Below, piece after piece: positions 31,360 through 43,356 of a stretch of 64,000 nucleotides of DNA (positions are counted from its first letter, which is position 1; each line of letters opens with the position of its first letter). The stretch comes from Apostichopus japonicus (Eukaryota; Echinodermata; Holothuroidea; Aspidochirotida; Stichopodidae), in NCBI RefSeq assembly GCF_037975245.1, contig NC_092576.1, forward strand, positions 24,825,611 through 24,889,610, read 5' to 3'. Below the pieces are notes generated by a model that saw only the letters and a list, made by a program, of their open reading frames with translations, had not been told where the DNA came from and made no database searches. Position numbers and translations under genes: made by a program.

Positions 31360-31365
31360 CATATG

Positions 31366-32566
31366 GTACATATGGAATGGGCTAGGCCTATCTATAAGTT
31401 AGGGCAAGGTTCAATGTAATTAGGCCTAGTTACATTTTGTCCCTTACCTTTTATTAGTGGAAGTCCAAACATTAAAAAATATCCTAGCAAACAACAAAGG
31501 TGGTCTCCACCATAGTGAAAGATGATTTATGATTAGGCTTAAGTACTGTAGTAGGCTACATTGACTTAGCTGGGCCTAACCTAGCATAGGCTACAATAAG
31601 CAACTTATTTGTAACCTGTTGTAACGTATCGTTAGCAGTCCTTGCTTACCTGTACAGTTACTAAACCCCAAGGGTGTTTATAGATAAGTTAGTCTTATTT
31701 GGGTTCTACCGATAGACCTTTCTTCGATTTGGTTAACTTAGAATATATCGATGATTCCATTCACAGCCTTGTGCTCCAGTCCTTCGTAGCTCTGTAATAA
31801 GTTCTGTTTACATGTCATATAATGCTATTGTAGGCTAGGCGCATATGACTTTCGTACACTTCTATACCAACTGACCACGTACTTTCGCCGTACCCACGCC
31901 GACCTTGTTAGTAATAAGAACAGAGCTACTGTATGTATGTATGGAACGCCAAATAACCACATCATCACCAATGGCATTGCAATGGGTAGCCTACAGTATT
32001 CAGTCCCAAGGATAATGATATATGACATCAATCGAGCTGAAATGTTGTTTTTGCTTTTATACTTAAAGATTTGTCCACACAGGCGGTGTTGTAGACACGA
32101 ATCAGACTCGAGTCACAATTTTTCTTTCTTGTGACTCAGCTATACAAGATCATGTTGTCTGTTACTTCGAGAAGGTCTTTTTTTCTCCGTTGGCGTTTCG
32201 TTAAGTTTTAATTCGTTTTCGAAACATAATCTTGTCCCCGTTTTGGTACATTACTTGCAGATCCCCAGAATAAAGCGAGAGTGATAACACATTGGGGATT
32301 AGGGTTGGGTGGTTGGGGGAAATCATCACCTCTTACGCAGGTGGAAGTCATCATGTTTCTGTTGGAAAACGGAGCGTGCAGGAGTAAAATTAGCAAGCCG
32401 CGCAGGTGGACTTTTTGAGCGATATATAGACTTGAAAATAATATCAGTAGCCAACATAGGCGTAGGAGACGGGGGGCTGGGGGCCACAGCCCCCCCCCCC
32501 ACAAGATATTTTTGTGAAAATCGGGCAAATAGTTAAACTTATATTATTATTATTATCATTATTATT
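31366..32566. other. Possible SNRPC upstream region, no gene seen
   Basis: Unique sequence. TATGGAACGCCAAA at about 31938 equals the terminal bases of the foldback element at 14981, but no partner end was found. A (TTA)n run at 32541-32566 is the target of the next hAT element. Confidence 0.4.
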
Positions 32567-32574
32567 GTAATGAC

Positions 32575-35500
32575 TAGTGTTGCGCCGATATCACCAATAT
32601 CGGTTTTGGCCGATATCCGATATTATCATCCCAATATCGGTCCGATACCGATACGATACCGATATTTTTTAACAGTCAAAATAAACTGGATGCAGTAAAT
32701 GTGAGCCTTAACATCGTAACGACTTACAAGTTGCTTACAGTGTTAACGTATGCTTGCAAAATTGCATCTTAATTAGGTTACGAACTGTCGATCACAATGT
32801 AAAAGTTATAATTTATTGAGTTTATACTCAATGTACAACTTATTCACTTGACCGTATAGAGGAAAAAAAACTGAAAATCAGTAGAGAAATGACCAATTGT
32901 GTACGGGAAGTAAGGTGGTACACATTTTCAAATATTACGAAAGATCGAGCAAAACACTTTCGAAAAATTCACACAAAACTGGCATATCGTACTAAATGCA
33001 ACTAATGTCATGTAAACAAGGCTCTAGTGCATCCATTTATGAATATACCGTAAGACCACATCTGTTGTTAAGCGGGGGGAAAAGAAAGTATTTTCTAGAA
33101 TTTCCAAAAATACGGAAAAAATAATATCCTACCATAGTTAAGTGTATAACAAATAGCCTAACCACCTCGGCGGTTACAGATCTCACGTAACTAAAAAGTT
33201 CCTTGGCAACGTGCCAAAAATGTTAACAAACAGGTGTTACACAGGGGATGAGCTCACAGTGATTGGGAAGGTACCTGGGAAAATTAACAGCACAGGCACC
33301 GTGCCCAGCAAAAAATGTACCCTAATTTTACCGCGGTAAACTATGGTAAATGTGTGGTAAATAGGGTAAATGTGTGGTAAAATTGTGGTAAATCAACCGC
33401 GGTACATTTACCGCAGTTTTACCATGGTATTACCGCGGTATAAGTAGGGTAAAAAGTGCGGTACATTTACTGCGGTAAATTTACCGCAGTTTTACCATGG
33501 TATTACCGCGGTAAAAGTGTGGTACATTTACTACGGTAAATTTACCACAGTTTTACCATGGTATTACCGCGGTAAAAGTAGGGTAAAAGTGTGGTACATT
33601 TACCGCGGTAAATTTACCACAGTTTTACCATGATATTACTGCGGTATAAGTAGGGTAAAAGTGCGGTACATTTACTACGGTAAATTAACCACAGTTTTAC
33701 CATGGTATTACCGCGGTAAAAGTAGGGTAAAAGCGTGGTACATTTACTTCGGTAAATTTACCATAGTTTTACCATGATATTACTGTAGTAAAAGTAGGGT
33801 AAGTTTATATGGTACATAAACTACATATGTGAAATTCCTACAATTGTGCCATGATTAACCACAGTAAAAATAGGGTAAAACTATATGGTGCAATTATACT
33901 ATGGTAAATTTACCATAATTGTACCATGATTTTACCACAGTAGAACATATATGGGTCACACTATGAAACATGATGGTACATTCACAGCAATTTTCCATGA
34001 TTTTGTCCCATATTTTTGCAATACTGATATGACAAACCTTTTGTTCTTTTCATATCTTAATGTTGGCAATATAAATTATCTGTGGATATGAGCTGAATAA
34101 AGAAGAGAGACAACTGCTATTCTTATATGTTATAGTATGCATCTCTTTTCCTAAAAAAAACAAGCAGAGGATAGATACATAGAGAATTCCTTCATGGAAT
34201 CCCTGATATATTTGAGACGAGACAACAATTAATTCTTTTTTCATTATTAGGGAGAACCTAAAAGTCTTTAAAATGAAAAAAGAACTATATAAACTAGCAC
34301 ACATAAGGCATAGCTTCTGTGCCTCAACACTGTGGCACAAAAAAATTGACCAATCAGTGTCCTCAGATTTGGGTATTCTCTGTCAGGTCCATTAAATGAC
34401 TTCACAAGTCTATGTATTATGATCAGAGTACTCTTTCCATTTAAAACAAGTGGTTGCGGACAATAAGAGATCAAAAGTCCAATCTGGACTACCAATTAAG
34501 TCAAAAGAAGAGAGTCAGGAATCATACCATCTAGGGTAATTGAAATTCAACAAAGCTTTCTCATGTGTGAAACCTCCATGGATTTGATGAATTAAAAACT
34601 GTTGCATTCTACAACTGAGGACTTACATGTCAGGCATACAACCATTACAATAAGGGTAAAGGCATATAGCCAAATTATGATACAGTACACTGATGGGTGA
34701 AATTCAAAGAAATATATGGTATACATGCTGATTGAAGTTAGGACAAAATCATGCTCAATGTTAGGTAAAACTGTCCTACAATTAGTGTAAAATCATGGTA
34801 AATTGAGGTAAAACTAAAGTAAAAGCGTAGTAAATCTACGGTAAAATTGGGGTAAAAGCGTGGTAAAAGTATGGTAAATTGAGGTAAAACTAAGGTAAAA
34901 GCGTGGTAAATCTACGTTAAAATTGGGGTAAAAGAACGGTAAAACTGTGGTAAATTTAGGGTAAAAGTGTAGTAAATGCGTGGTCAATCTAGGGTAAAAT
35001 TGGGGTAAAAGAACGGTTAACTGTGGTAAAAGCGTGGTAAAATATGGTAAATTGAGGTAAAACTAAGGAAAAAGCGTGGTAAATATACAGTAAAATTGGG
35101 GTAAAAGAACGGTAAAACTGTGGTAAATTTGGGGTAAAAGCGTAGTAAAAGTGTAGTAAAAGCGCGGTAAAAGTATGGTAACACCGTGGTAAATTGCGGT
35201 AAAATTGGGGTAAAAGTGAGGTAAAACCATGGTAAATTTGTGGTAATTTACTGCGGTAAACCGCGGTTTACCGCGTCCATAGGGCCAAAACACCGCGGTA
35301 ATGTACAACAAATTTACCGCGTTTTTACCCCGGTTTTACCGGGGTAAAAGTGTGGTATGTTACCGCGGTAAATTTGAGGTAAATTTTTTCCTGGGTGGTA
35401 GTTGGGTATAGGGTTAAACACTGCAGTTGTAAAAATGTACGCATAGTGCACGCTATTCATTGTTAGGCAGTCTAGAAACAGGGCTTTGCTGAACGTTGTT

Positions 35501-36114
35501 TGTTTCATAATATCGGAAGTTTTGTAAGTTGCACTTTTTAAAGATTGAAAGACAGATTAAATCTCTTTTCATTTTATAACATTATATAGGTACTCTAACT
35601 TGTGATTTTAAAATTTATCAGTTTCGTGACAATTTAAATAAAAAAATTTGTCAGTATTTTGTGTTCGCGGGAAATTGAACAAGGTTTTCCAACTTTGCTG
35701 AACTGTGCGGTTAAACATCATGTTCAAGGATTTTACGGAGGCCTTTGAGAAAATGAATGGTTAGTACAGTGTATATATGCTGCACTAATGCTGTGTGTAG
35801 GCCAAGGTTCACGAAGGTCATTGGTTATATTCGCGCGCCGTAGACATGTTTTTAGAGGTTACGGAGGGTCAGGTTTCCATGGATATTAATCGAAAATGAA
35901 TCTGAGTTTAACTGACGCTAAAGAAATGGATCGTCTTGGGCAGATTAACAGATCATTGCAAATATAAAGAAGTAGCTCTGCTGTTAAAAAGAAAAGTTCA
36001 ATATCGGTTTGCTGTTATCGGCAATTAGGCAAAATTTTACCGATACCGATATGCTGCCGATATTGCAAATATCGGCCGATACCGATATTGAAAACGATTA
36101 TCGTAGCAACACTA
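32575..36114. mobile_element. Non-autonomous hAT element with 8-bp target duplication (family B ends), nested insert
   Basis: The ends are TAGTGTTGCGCCGATA (left) and the complement TAGTGTTGCTACGATA (right), flanked by a perfect 8-bp duplication GTAATGAC (32567-32574, 36115-36122). Subterminal regions are packed with CCGATATCGG-type words. The interior at 32860-33245 and about 35405-35625 matches 24640-25640 of the family A element. A 2.1-kb element interrupts this interior at about 33250-35400. No transposase was seen. Confidence 0.9.
33304..35395. mobile_element. Nested element made of phased GTAAA/TTTAC motifs
   Basis: The termini CCCAGCAAAAAATGTACC and (inverted) CCCAGGAAAAAATTTACC match at 16 of 18 positions. 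The left arm (33320-33960) is about seven copies of a roughly 75-bp unit rich in TTTACCGCGGTAAA palindromes. The right arm (34785-35380) is GTAAA motifs spaced almost always 11 bases, sometimes 10. The centre (33960-34780) is unique. No target duplication was found. Comparison with the sister hAT interior shows that this segment is an insertion. Confidence 0.7.
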
Positions 36115-36122
36115 GTAATGAC

Positions 36123-36955
36123 TTCCCTAAAAATGATAACCGATATAGAAGTGTAACTTATTTTATGTAATTGGCATGCGATGTACTAACCGATGCATGC
36201 CTATATGAGATGTACATTATTTTGTTGAGCGTGCTGAGCGCGCGAAAGATTTTGGTTATATTTTTGGGGCAAGTCGTTACAGCCCCCTCGAATCAAATTG
36301 GGCTCTTATGCCTATGGTATCCAATATTATTAAACCCACCTAAGCGTTGTAGCTTCTGTGCGGTTACATCAATTGCCAGTCCCCTTACAGAAACGGCCCC
36401 GATAATTATAGACTTCCATAAAACCTTCGAATTCTAGCTATACGCATCTATACATTCTATATAATGGCTCATATCGGTTATGTAGGAGCAACAAAGTAGT
36501 GTGGGCAAGCAGGAAAAAAAGACGTTCGGGATCACGGTCACCATGAGAATTTAAGCTTTGTGGATGATATACGGAGGCCGAGAGAGAACATCGAAACTTC
36601 AACATTCAGGTCAAAATTATGACTACCTTATAATTTCCCTGAACTTTAATCCTTTGTCTCAAAATCTCGACAATTTCATCTTACATTTTTGGACAAATTC
36701 TTCCGAAATTGAGACTGTTTCGACTTTTATCTTTATGAAATTTCGACAAATTATACTACAACTTTGACTATTTATCTCATATTTGATTTAACTCATTCTG
36801 TGTAGAATACTTGAGATGAGCGTTGATCTTGATATTTTGATTTCACATATTTTTTATAACTTCGAATTCACATAAAGTTTTCATCACTGAATCATGACTT
36901 TTCATTACAATTACCACAGCAAATTCAAACAATCAAGGACAAACTAAAACGAAAG
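36123..36955. other. Intergenic, no gene seen
   Basis: Unique AT-rich sequence after the hAT element. A short reading frame at 36558-36767 shows no recognisable motif. Confidence 0.35.
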
Positions 36956-37860
36956 ACAGTGAATGACCGAATGACAATTGACTTTTACAGGGTTAAGTAT
37001 CATTTGCGAATGACAGCGAACGACAACGAATGACAAAGAAGGACGGTGGTGAGAAGAGATAGAATGGAGTGGAGTAAATGCGGTTATTGGTTTTCTGCGC
37101 AAAAATGATTTAAGAGAAATCGCATGTTACGTGGCTGCAGGGTTTTGGTGTAATTTACTGATAGAAACCCCAGGGAAAGTCTTTGTGTGAGAATGCGCTT
37201 GACTGCTGTGCTTTTGACATTTACCTATGTAGATTTATATAGAAAGATAACTGAAGTAATTGTTAGGTGCTGGCTAATAGGTATGTTTGAAACTGATATA
37301 TCCACGATTAATTTGGGTGGAAAATGCTATGGTATTTGCTCGGATTTTTGCAACTTTAACCCCGATTTTAGATATGGCGCCCCTTTGCCCCCCTTCCCTA
37401 CGCCGCTGTCACAGAGTAGCTCCTTAACTGGCGCTGATTTCCTCTTTTTCCAGTCTCTTTTGCCCACACCCCCCCCCCTTTAAAAAAAATCCTCATAGAA
37501 ATGTCCAATATAAGGACTCTTCCTGAAAATTTTAGCTGTTTCAAGATTATAGTATTGTTAGTTTCCAACAATTAATATCGGAAAATGACATTAAATTTAC
37601 TTTTTAAAATCAGACTTACAATTTCGCTTACTATAAGGTGCGTTTGTATCTTGTCCGTGTTTTACTAGATCTGTAAGCCAAGCACTTCGCGTCCACTCGG
37701 TTTGCGTGGCTTTAATATACCCACGAAGTCTGAACTGTGATATCTGGTTGAAGCAAATGTCTGTGCTGTCATTACTGTCATTCGTTTTAGTCAACGCAAT
37801 TTTTTAGTGTGTACAACATATTGTCATTCGTTATGTGTAACGCAATTGTCATTCGTATTA
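36956..37860. repeat. Possible degenerate element with inverted GAATGACAA clusters
   Basis: GAATGAC words cluster at 36960-37045 (GACCGAATGACAATTG, GCGAATGACAGCGAAC, ACGAATGACAAAG). The complement (TGTCATTCG) clusters at about 37768-37858. Inverted clusters at both ends of about 0.9 kb suggest an old transposon, but no clean ends or duplication are visible. Confidence 0.3.
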
Positions 37861-37993
37861 GTAACACCCTTTTGTCAGCAGTACCAAAAACAATAAGGAA
37901 ACCCTGACTAGAACTATGCTTACTTAACACTTAACAGATTTAGGGACGTTGTATGGATTTGCATATTGCCCCGGTTTACTGTACCGCTACGAC

Positions 37994-39694
37994 CAGTGGC
38001 GCCGCCAATGGGGGGCCAGGGGGCACGTGCGCCCCTGGAAAACCTAGTGCCCCCCGAGTGCCCCCCCCCCCCATCTGAGATTTGGGTTGGTAAAAAAATA
38101 TATATATATATATTTTGTTATATTCAACTCCCATCATCTGAGTTGGTTTTTCATAAGGACAAAGAAGCACAGTAATTCGTATTTTCTTCAAATCAGCTGC
38201 GAAAAAATGAAAAAGTTTATCCTTGAACGTCGGGTATCGAAGTCGTAACCCGCGCCATCACAACAGGTGTCGATATTTACATTGAATGTGTTAGTGCTCA
38301 CGCCATACCAGCGGATATACACGTCCGCTTCGCGAGCTACATGACTGTGAGAAAGGAGGGTACTGAAATATGTTGCCTTGGTCTGAGGTTGACAGGTTAG
38401 GAGCTGACGAAATGTGAGAATGTGAGGGTCCGCAGGCACCATACTTGCCTATATTTGTGGACCCATATATTAACCCTGTTGTGTAGGGGTGCAGAGGTCA
38501 TTTGAGGTCAGATGCTTGTAGGAACAAATGTGCGAATGTTCACACCTGCATACTGAGCCATACTCGATGTGTGATCAAACTTTGGATTGCATGGTGAGAT
38601 CCCTGATAGGAGCCAATAACGATGCTGGAACCTGTTACATAATGGGCGAAAACGAGAAGGACAAGAAAGGAGTCGGGGGTCATGCACACATTAATTCAAC
38701 AAATGTAGGTTCTATTGATATAGGGTTAGGCATAATATCGACAGCATGTGGTTCATATCCTCTGCAAAATTCTGCGCCTTGTTAAAATCTTTACCTCAAA
38801 AATAGCAATTTCTTCAGATATCTTCAGATCGAATTTAGCATCAAATGTGGCAGCATTTTGCATCTAGCCCATCCTCCGATGCAAAAACTTTCCAAAGGGG
38901 AGGGGGCAGTGGCGGCGGAACCGGGGGGATTGGGGGGCTCAGCCCCCCAATGAAAAAGTTGAGGGGGCAAATGCATGATAAGCCCCCCCCCCCAATATTT
39001 ACCAAGGCTCCGAAACGTGCATCTGCCCATTTTTCAATGCATACTTGTCGATCTGTCCGATGCACACGTATACTATATAGGTGTAATAATTTTAGTAAAT
39101 GCTGGGGGGACCCTCGGCCCGTCCCCTGGCTAGAGACCACATTGTCACCCCAACCGCGTCTTCACGCCCCGTGAAAAGTGGAAGCAGTGAGTGTGAGTAC
39201 CGGTAAGCGCAACACAACTTCGTCTTAGGCCAATGACTTGCTTCATTTCAGCCATTTCTCCAACATCCCCTTACACAGAGTACACTCAAGAACGTCTTTG
39301 CGAGTACACTACGAGTAATAGCTACTCTCTTAAAACACCATCGAATATACAAATTACAATGTTTTTACAGACTTTTACTTGCAATCTGAGAAATTGCAGG
39401 CTTGAGACCCATATTTTAGGGCTAGGTATTAGCAGCATAAAACACTCGGGAAGTGCCGTTTCCGGCCATCTGGGGGTTTGAAAAACCAAAAATGTTCTTG
39501 TACGCTCCGCGCCAACCGTTGTTGTCGCTCCGCTTAGATAGTCTCAACACATTGGCCCCCCAATAATTTTCCCGTTCCGCCGCACCTGGAGGGGCACCCC
39601 CTCCCCTTAGACCCCTCCCACAGGACGGCGATCCGTATCCACCTAAGTGCCCCCCATCAAATGCTGGTGCCCCCCCCCCCTGTGCCCGCCACTG
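37994..39694. mobile_element. Non-autonomous hAT element with 8-bp target duplication, inside Gypsy relic
   Basis: The ends are CAGTGGCGCCGCC and the complement of CAGTGGCGGGCACAGG, flanked by a perfect GCTACGAC duplication (37986-37993, 39695-39702). The terminal regions contain long G/C runs. An internal CAGTGGCGGCGGAACCGG at about 38886 resembles a second nested end. About 130 bp at 39390-39520 match, in inverse orientation, the element at 40558-40909. No transposase was recognised. Confidence 0.85.
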
Positions 39695-40077
39695 GCTACG
39701 ACGCAGTCGTGGTTGCTCGTCATCCGATGAATGGAGAGTAGAATCATCAGAACTGTCACTAAGGTACGATGTTGGAACTGTCAGTCGAGGCAGGGACATA
39801 TCTCTAGTGTCGGTGTTATATTCGGGAAGATTTCCATGGAGTAGTGGAACTGGTAGACTGGGTGATGGGCAAGGACGTATTTCCCTCCAGCGAACCGTTT
39901 TGTTTGGACCAGAGCCATCGGCCGTTGTCGTTTGGACAGGAGAGAACCTTATAAACGTTAGCTCCCCACTCATCTGCAATCTTTTGTCTTCCCCGGGGGT
40001 GGTTTTTGGTGGAGACGTTGGTACCAGCTTTCAGTGGTATTTCCTCAGCACATATTTGTCAAGTGTCGTTAAAGTGC

Positions 40078-40571
40078 TGCAGCCTGATGTTTTAGCGTCT
40101 CCTCTGCTTTCTTGTGGGCCATCTGGAGGGCTTCATTATGTGCGAAAATCCACTCATCTACTGAATCTGCGGTTTGCGAGTGTGGTTGATTCAACAAGAA
40201 ATCTACATGTAAAAAAAGGCTCCCTGCAATACATCAAAATAAAACGGGGGAAAACCCAATTGGGAGAGGGAGGGGTGCATTGTAGGCCGTACAAAACTTC
40301 TGGTAGATACCGGGGGCGGATGCAGCCTGATGTTTTAGTGTCTCCTCTGCTTTCTTGTGGGCCATCTGGAGGGCTTCATTATGTGCGAAAATCCACTCAT
40401 CTACTGAATGTGCGGTTTGCGAGTGTGGTTGATTCAACAAGAAATCCACATGTAAAAAAAGGCTCCCTGCCATACATCAAAATAAAACGGGGGAAACCCA
40501 ATTTGGCTCGGAGAGGGAGGGTTGCATTGTAGGCCGTACAAAACTTGTGGTAGATACCAGGGGCGGATGCA
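40078..40571. repeat. Tandem duplication of about 245 bp in the Gypsy relic
   Basis: Two copies begin CCTGATGTTTTAG (40083 and 40326) and end in GGTAGATACC..GGGGCGGATGCAG. Each copy contains minus-strand integrase C-terminal coding (VDEWIFAHNEALQMAHKKAE) and ends with the first about 15 bases of the adjacent transposon terminus. GCAG microhomology is visible at the junction. Confidence 0.9.
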
Positions 40572-40909
40572 GGATTTGTGATGGGGGGGGGGGCGGGGTC
40601 TGACTGGTCCAGCCGCGCCTGAACGTAAGACTATCCAAGCGGAGTGCCACCATCGGTTGGCGCGGAGCGTACCCCCAAAATTTTGTCTTTACAACCCCCC
40701 CCCCCCAGATGGCCGGAAACGGAACTTCCCGAGTATTCTAAGCTGCATGTACCTAGCCTGAAAATATGGATCTCATGTCTGCAATTTCTCAATTGATGAG
40801 AAAAAAAAAGTCTATGAAATATGGTAATACATATGAGATGAGTTGAGATGATACAAAAATCATAATGCCTTTAGCCCCCAATCCCCCATCCCGTTCCGTC
40901 ACCACTGTT
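40558..40909. mobile_element. Small DNA transposon related to the hAT at 37994
   Basis: It starts CAGGGGCGGATGCAGG and ends CCGTCACCACTG (complement CAGTGGTGACGG). The interior CAGATGGCCGGAAACGGAAC and the following bases match 39390-39520 in inverse orientation. The two ends differ from each other, so it may be a deletion derivative or a composite. No target duplication was seen. Confidence 0.55.
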
Positions 40910-40915
40910 TGATGC

Positions 40916-41175
40916 AGGGCCGGATCCAGGATTCTGGAAGGGTGAGGGGTTCGGCCTCCAGTGATCCTAGGGTCTAAGGGGAGTGGGTTTCCCTCTATCC
41001 ATTGTGAAATTCTTGGATATTTAAGTACAACAGGGAACCCCCTTCAATTTAGCCATGCAGAGCACCTCTCTCTTTTTTTTCTCTCCTTTTTTCTCTTTTT
41101 TTTTCCTTTTTTTGGGGGGCCAAGAGCAGAGGGGCCGGACCCCCTGGACCCCCCTGGATCCGCGCCTGGATACTC
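40916..41175. mobile_element. Small MITE in the Gypsy integrase
   Basis: The left end is CAGGGCCGGATCCAGG and the right end is the complement of CCAGGCGCGGATCCAGG. The interior is T-rich with a run of TTTTTCTCTTTTTTTT. It interrupts the integrase frame. No clean target duplication was seen. Confidence 0.6.
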
Positions 41176-41322
41176 AGACCAGCGTCTCTTCTTAGAGGGT
41201 GGAAGTTTTTTTCAACAGATCATGTAGGGTTCTGCTAAAACGTTCTGCATGGTCATTACCATCTGGCTAATAAGGGGTAGTTCTCGTATTGGTAATGTTA
41301 TGAATCTGACAAAGCTGTTGAA

Positions 41323-41908
41323 TTAACGCCGATTCAAAATTCCTTCCTTGATCAGAGTGCAACCGACGGGTGCCCCGAATAGCAACAACCAATGGTGGAC
41401 GAGCTTCTTAGTGGTGGTCTGTGCAGTTTGTTTTTTTTGTTGGTATTGCCTGCGGGAAGTTGGAAAATATATCCGTGATGATGAGTACATTTTCCTTACC
41501 TGCTGTATCCCGCTCCAGGAGGGTAAATCAACTTTCACAATGTCATTTGGTTTGTTGGCCACAATACTTTTTTAACGGTTCTCGGATGTTTGGTTGGTTC
41601 TTAGCACGAACACAGCGATCGCATTCTTCGCAGTATGTTATTACATCATTGGATAGCTTTGGCCAGTAACATGGCTGATTTACCAGCAACATCGTCCTCT
41701 TACCGCCTTGGTGACCACACTGATCGTGGCAAGCTTTCAACACCTGCCCCCGTGGGACTTTTGGAAGCAACAGTTGATTGGTGTCGTTTTCAAGACAGGT
41801 CCTATACAGTAAACCATCCATCTCATGTAACTTATCCCATTGTTTCACCGGGAGAGACATTTTCTTTTTTTGTCTCCGGTCAGTCATCGAAGGTTTGGCA
41901 TTGGACAA
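41323..41908 (-). pseudogene. Gypsy integrase fragment
   Basis: The zinc-binding region shows CHDQCGHQGGKRT then CYWPKLSNDVITYCEECDRC, the HHCC finger. After a frameshift the core continues with KQTAQTTTKKLVHHWLLLFG, a typical stretch between the first and second catalytic residues. Downstream, 41200-41320 still reads as integrase before another element interrupts. Confidence 0.8.
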
Positions 41909-42044
41909 CCATCTTTCGTATAATTGACTGATAGTGGGGTTTTCTGCTGGAATTCTCTGAGTTTTTCCCTAGAGTAGGAAGGAAATACTAGTGGTGACGT
42001 CACCGGACAGTTGATTTCTTGCTTCGAACCAGTAATTGATGTAA

Positions 42045-42541
42045 CTATTGCCATTTGCAGATCCTCATGGACAGCTGTGCACATGAGGGTACATTAGCAG
42101 ATGGAGCCATATCCACGCGGGGTGTTCGACAAGGGCGGTACTCGGGAAAGGGCATCCGCTTCGGTGTTAGATTTTCCGGGCTTGTAAAACGTCTTAGAGT
42201 CGAATGCAGCAAGGGCGCCCACCCAGCGTTGAGAAACTGCATCCAGCTTATCATTCCCAGATGAGCTAGAGGATCACTATCTGTATATACAATTAATTTG
42301 TGTCCCAGTTGGTACTCCCGAAAGTTCTCTGTGACTGCCCACTTTAACCCAAGTAGTCCTAGCTTGAAACTAGAGTATCTATCCATGGTCTTTTCCGACC
42401 CACGGAGAGTTCTACTGACAAATGGCAGGCAAGTACTTGCCGCTTTCCATTCTGCACTTGGTACAACACAGCTCCCAATCCGCTAAGTGACGCATCTACC
42501 TCCAGTTTGAATGGCAAGGTGTTATTTGGGTACGCCAACAC
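42045..42541 (-). pseudogene. Gypsy RNase H fragment
   Basis: Two frames carry FKLEVDASLSGLGAVLYQ, with the first catalytic Asp, and LGLKWAVTENFREYQLG followed by LIVYTDSDPLAHL, with later conserved Glu and Asp. A frameshift separates them. Confidence 0.8.
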
Positions 42542-42891
42542 AACATTGTCACATAATTTCTGCTTCAGATATTTGAAAGCCTTAGTGTTCGTCAGAACAC
42601 GTAAAAGAAACAGTCTTAGTACTCTTTTGTTGGTGCAGGCAGGTAGAGACCGAAGTGTGAAGTGGTTTTGCCCTTTTGTGAGAAATTATACACAAACCTC
42701 GTGTAAAAAGAACAGAATCCTAAAAAAGACTGAAGCGCTTTAACATTCCGAGGTGCAGGCCAATCTTTAACCACATGGATCTTGTCTGGACTTGGCATCA
42801 CCCCAGCACGGGTTACTTTGTGACCAAGATAGGTCACATCACTTTGGAAAAATGTACATTTGGAGGGCTTGATCTTCAGACCTTGTTGTTC

Positions 42892-43356
42892 TCATCTATC
42901 AAACACCCTCTGCAGATGGGGCAAGTAATATTTAAAGGACTGGGAATACACTAATATGTCATCCAGATAACATAATACAGACTGGAAAAACTGGCCATAA
43001 AGGCAAGTCTGCATGAGGCGTTGAAACGTACCTGGGGTATTTGACAATCCAAACGGCATGCGGTTGAATTCGGACAAGCCAAACGGCGTAAAGAATCCCG
43101 TCTTATGTCTGTCTGTATCTGCCATGGCAACCCGATGGTACCCAGAGAGGTGGTCTATCGCAGAAAACCTCTGAGACCCATACAGTGTGCCGATTGAATC
43201 CTCTATCCTTGGGATGGGATAGGCGTCTTTAATTGTTTTCTGATTGAGTTTCCGGTAGTCAACACACATTTGAAGGCTGTCATCTGTTTTCCGTACCAGA
43301 ACAATCGGGGAAGCATGAGTGCTGGTACTTGGTCTAATTACTCCCTTGTCTAGCAA
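42892..43356 (-). pseudogene. Gypsy reverse transcriptase fragment
   Basis: A 154-codon frame with the order expected for a Ty3/Gypsy reverse transcriptase: VIRPSTSTHASPIVLV, CVDYRKLN, FSAIDHLSGYH, the MPFGLSNTPGTFQRLM block and YLDDILVYS carrying the catalytic Asp pair. The frame ends at VFDR before the connection domain, which resumes in another frame. Confidence 0.92.

Noticed and set aside
39807-40532. 241-codon plus-strand frame
   Set aside because: It is the antisense of the Gypsy integrase tail and runs through the 245-bp tandem duplication.
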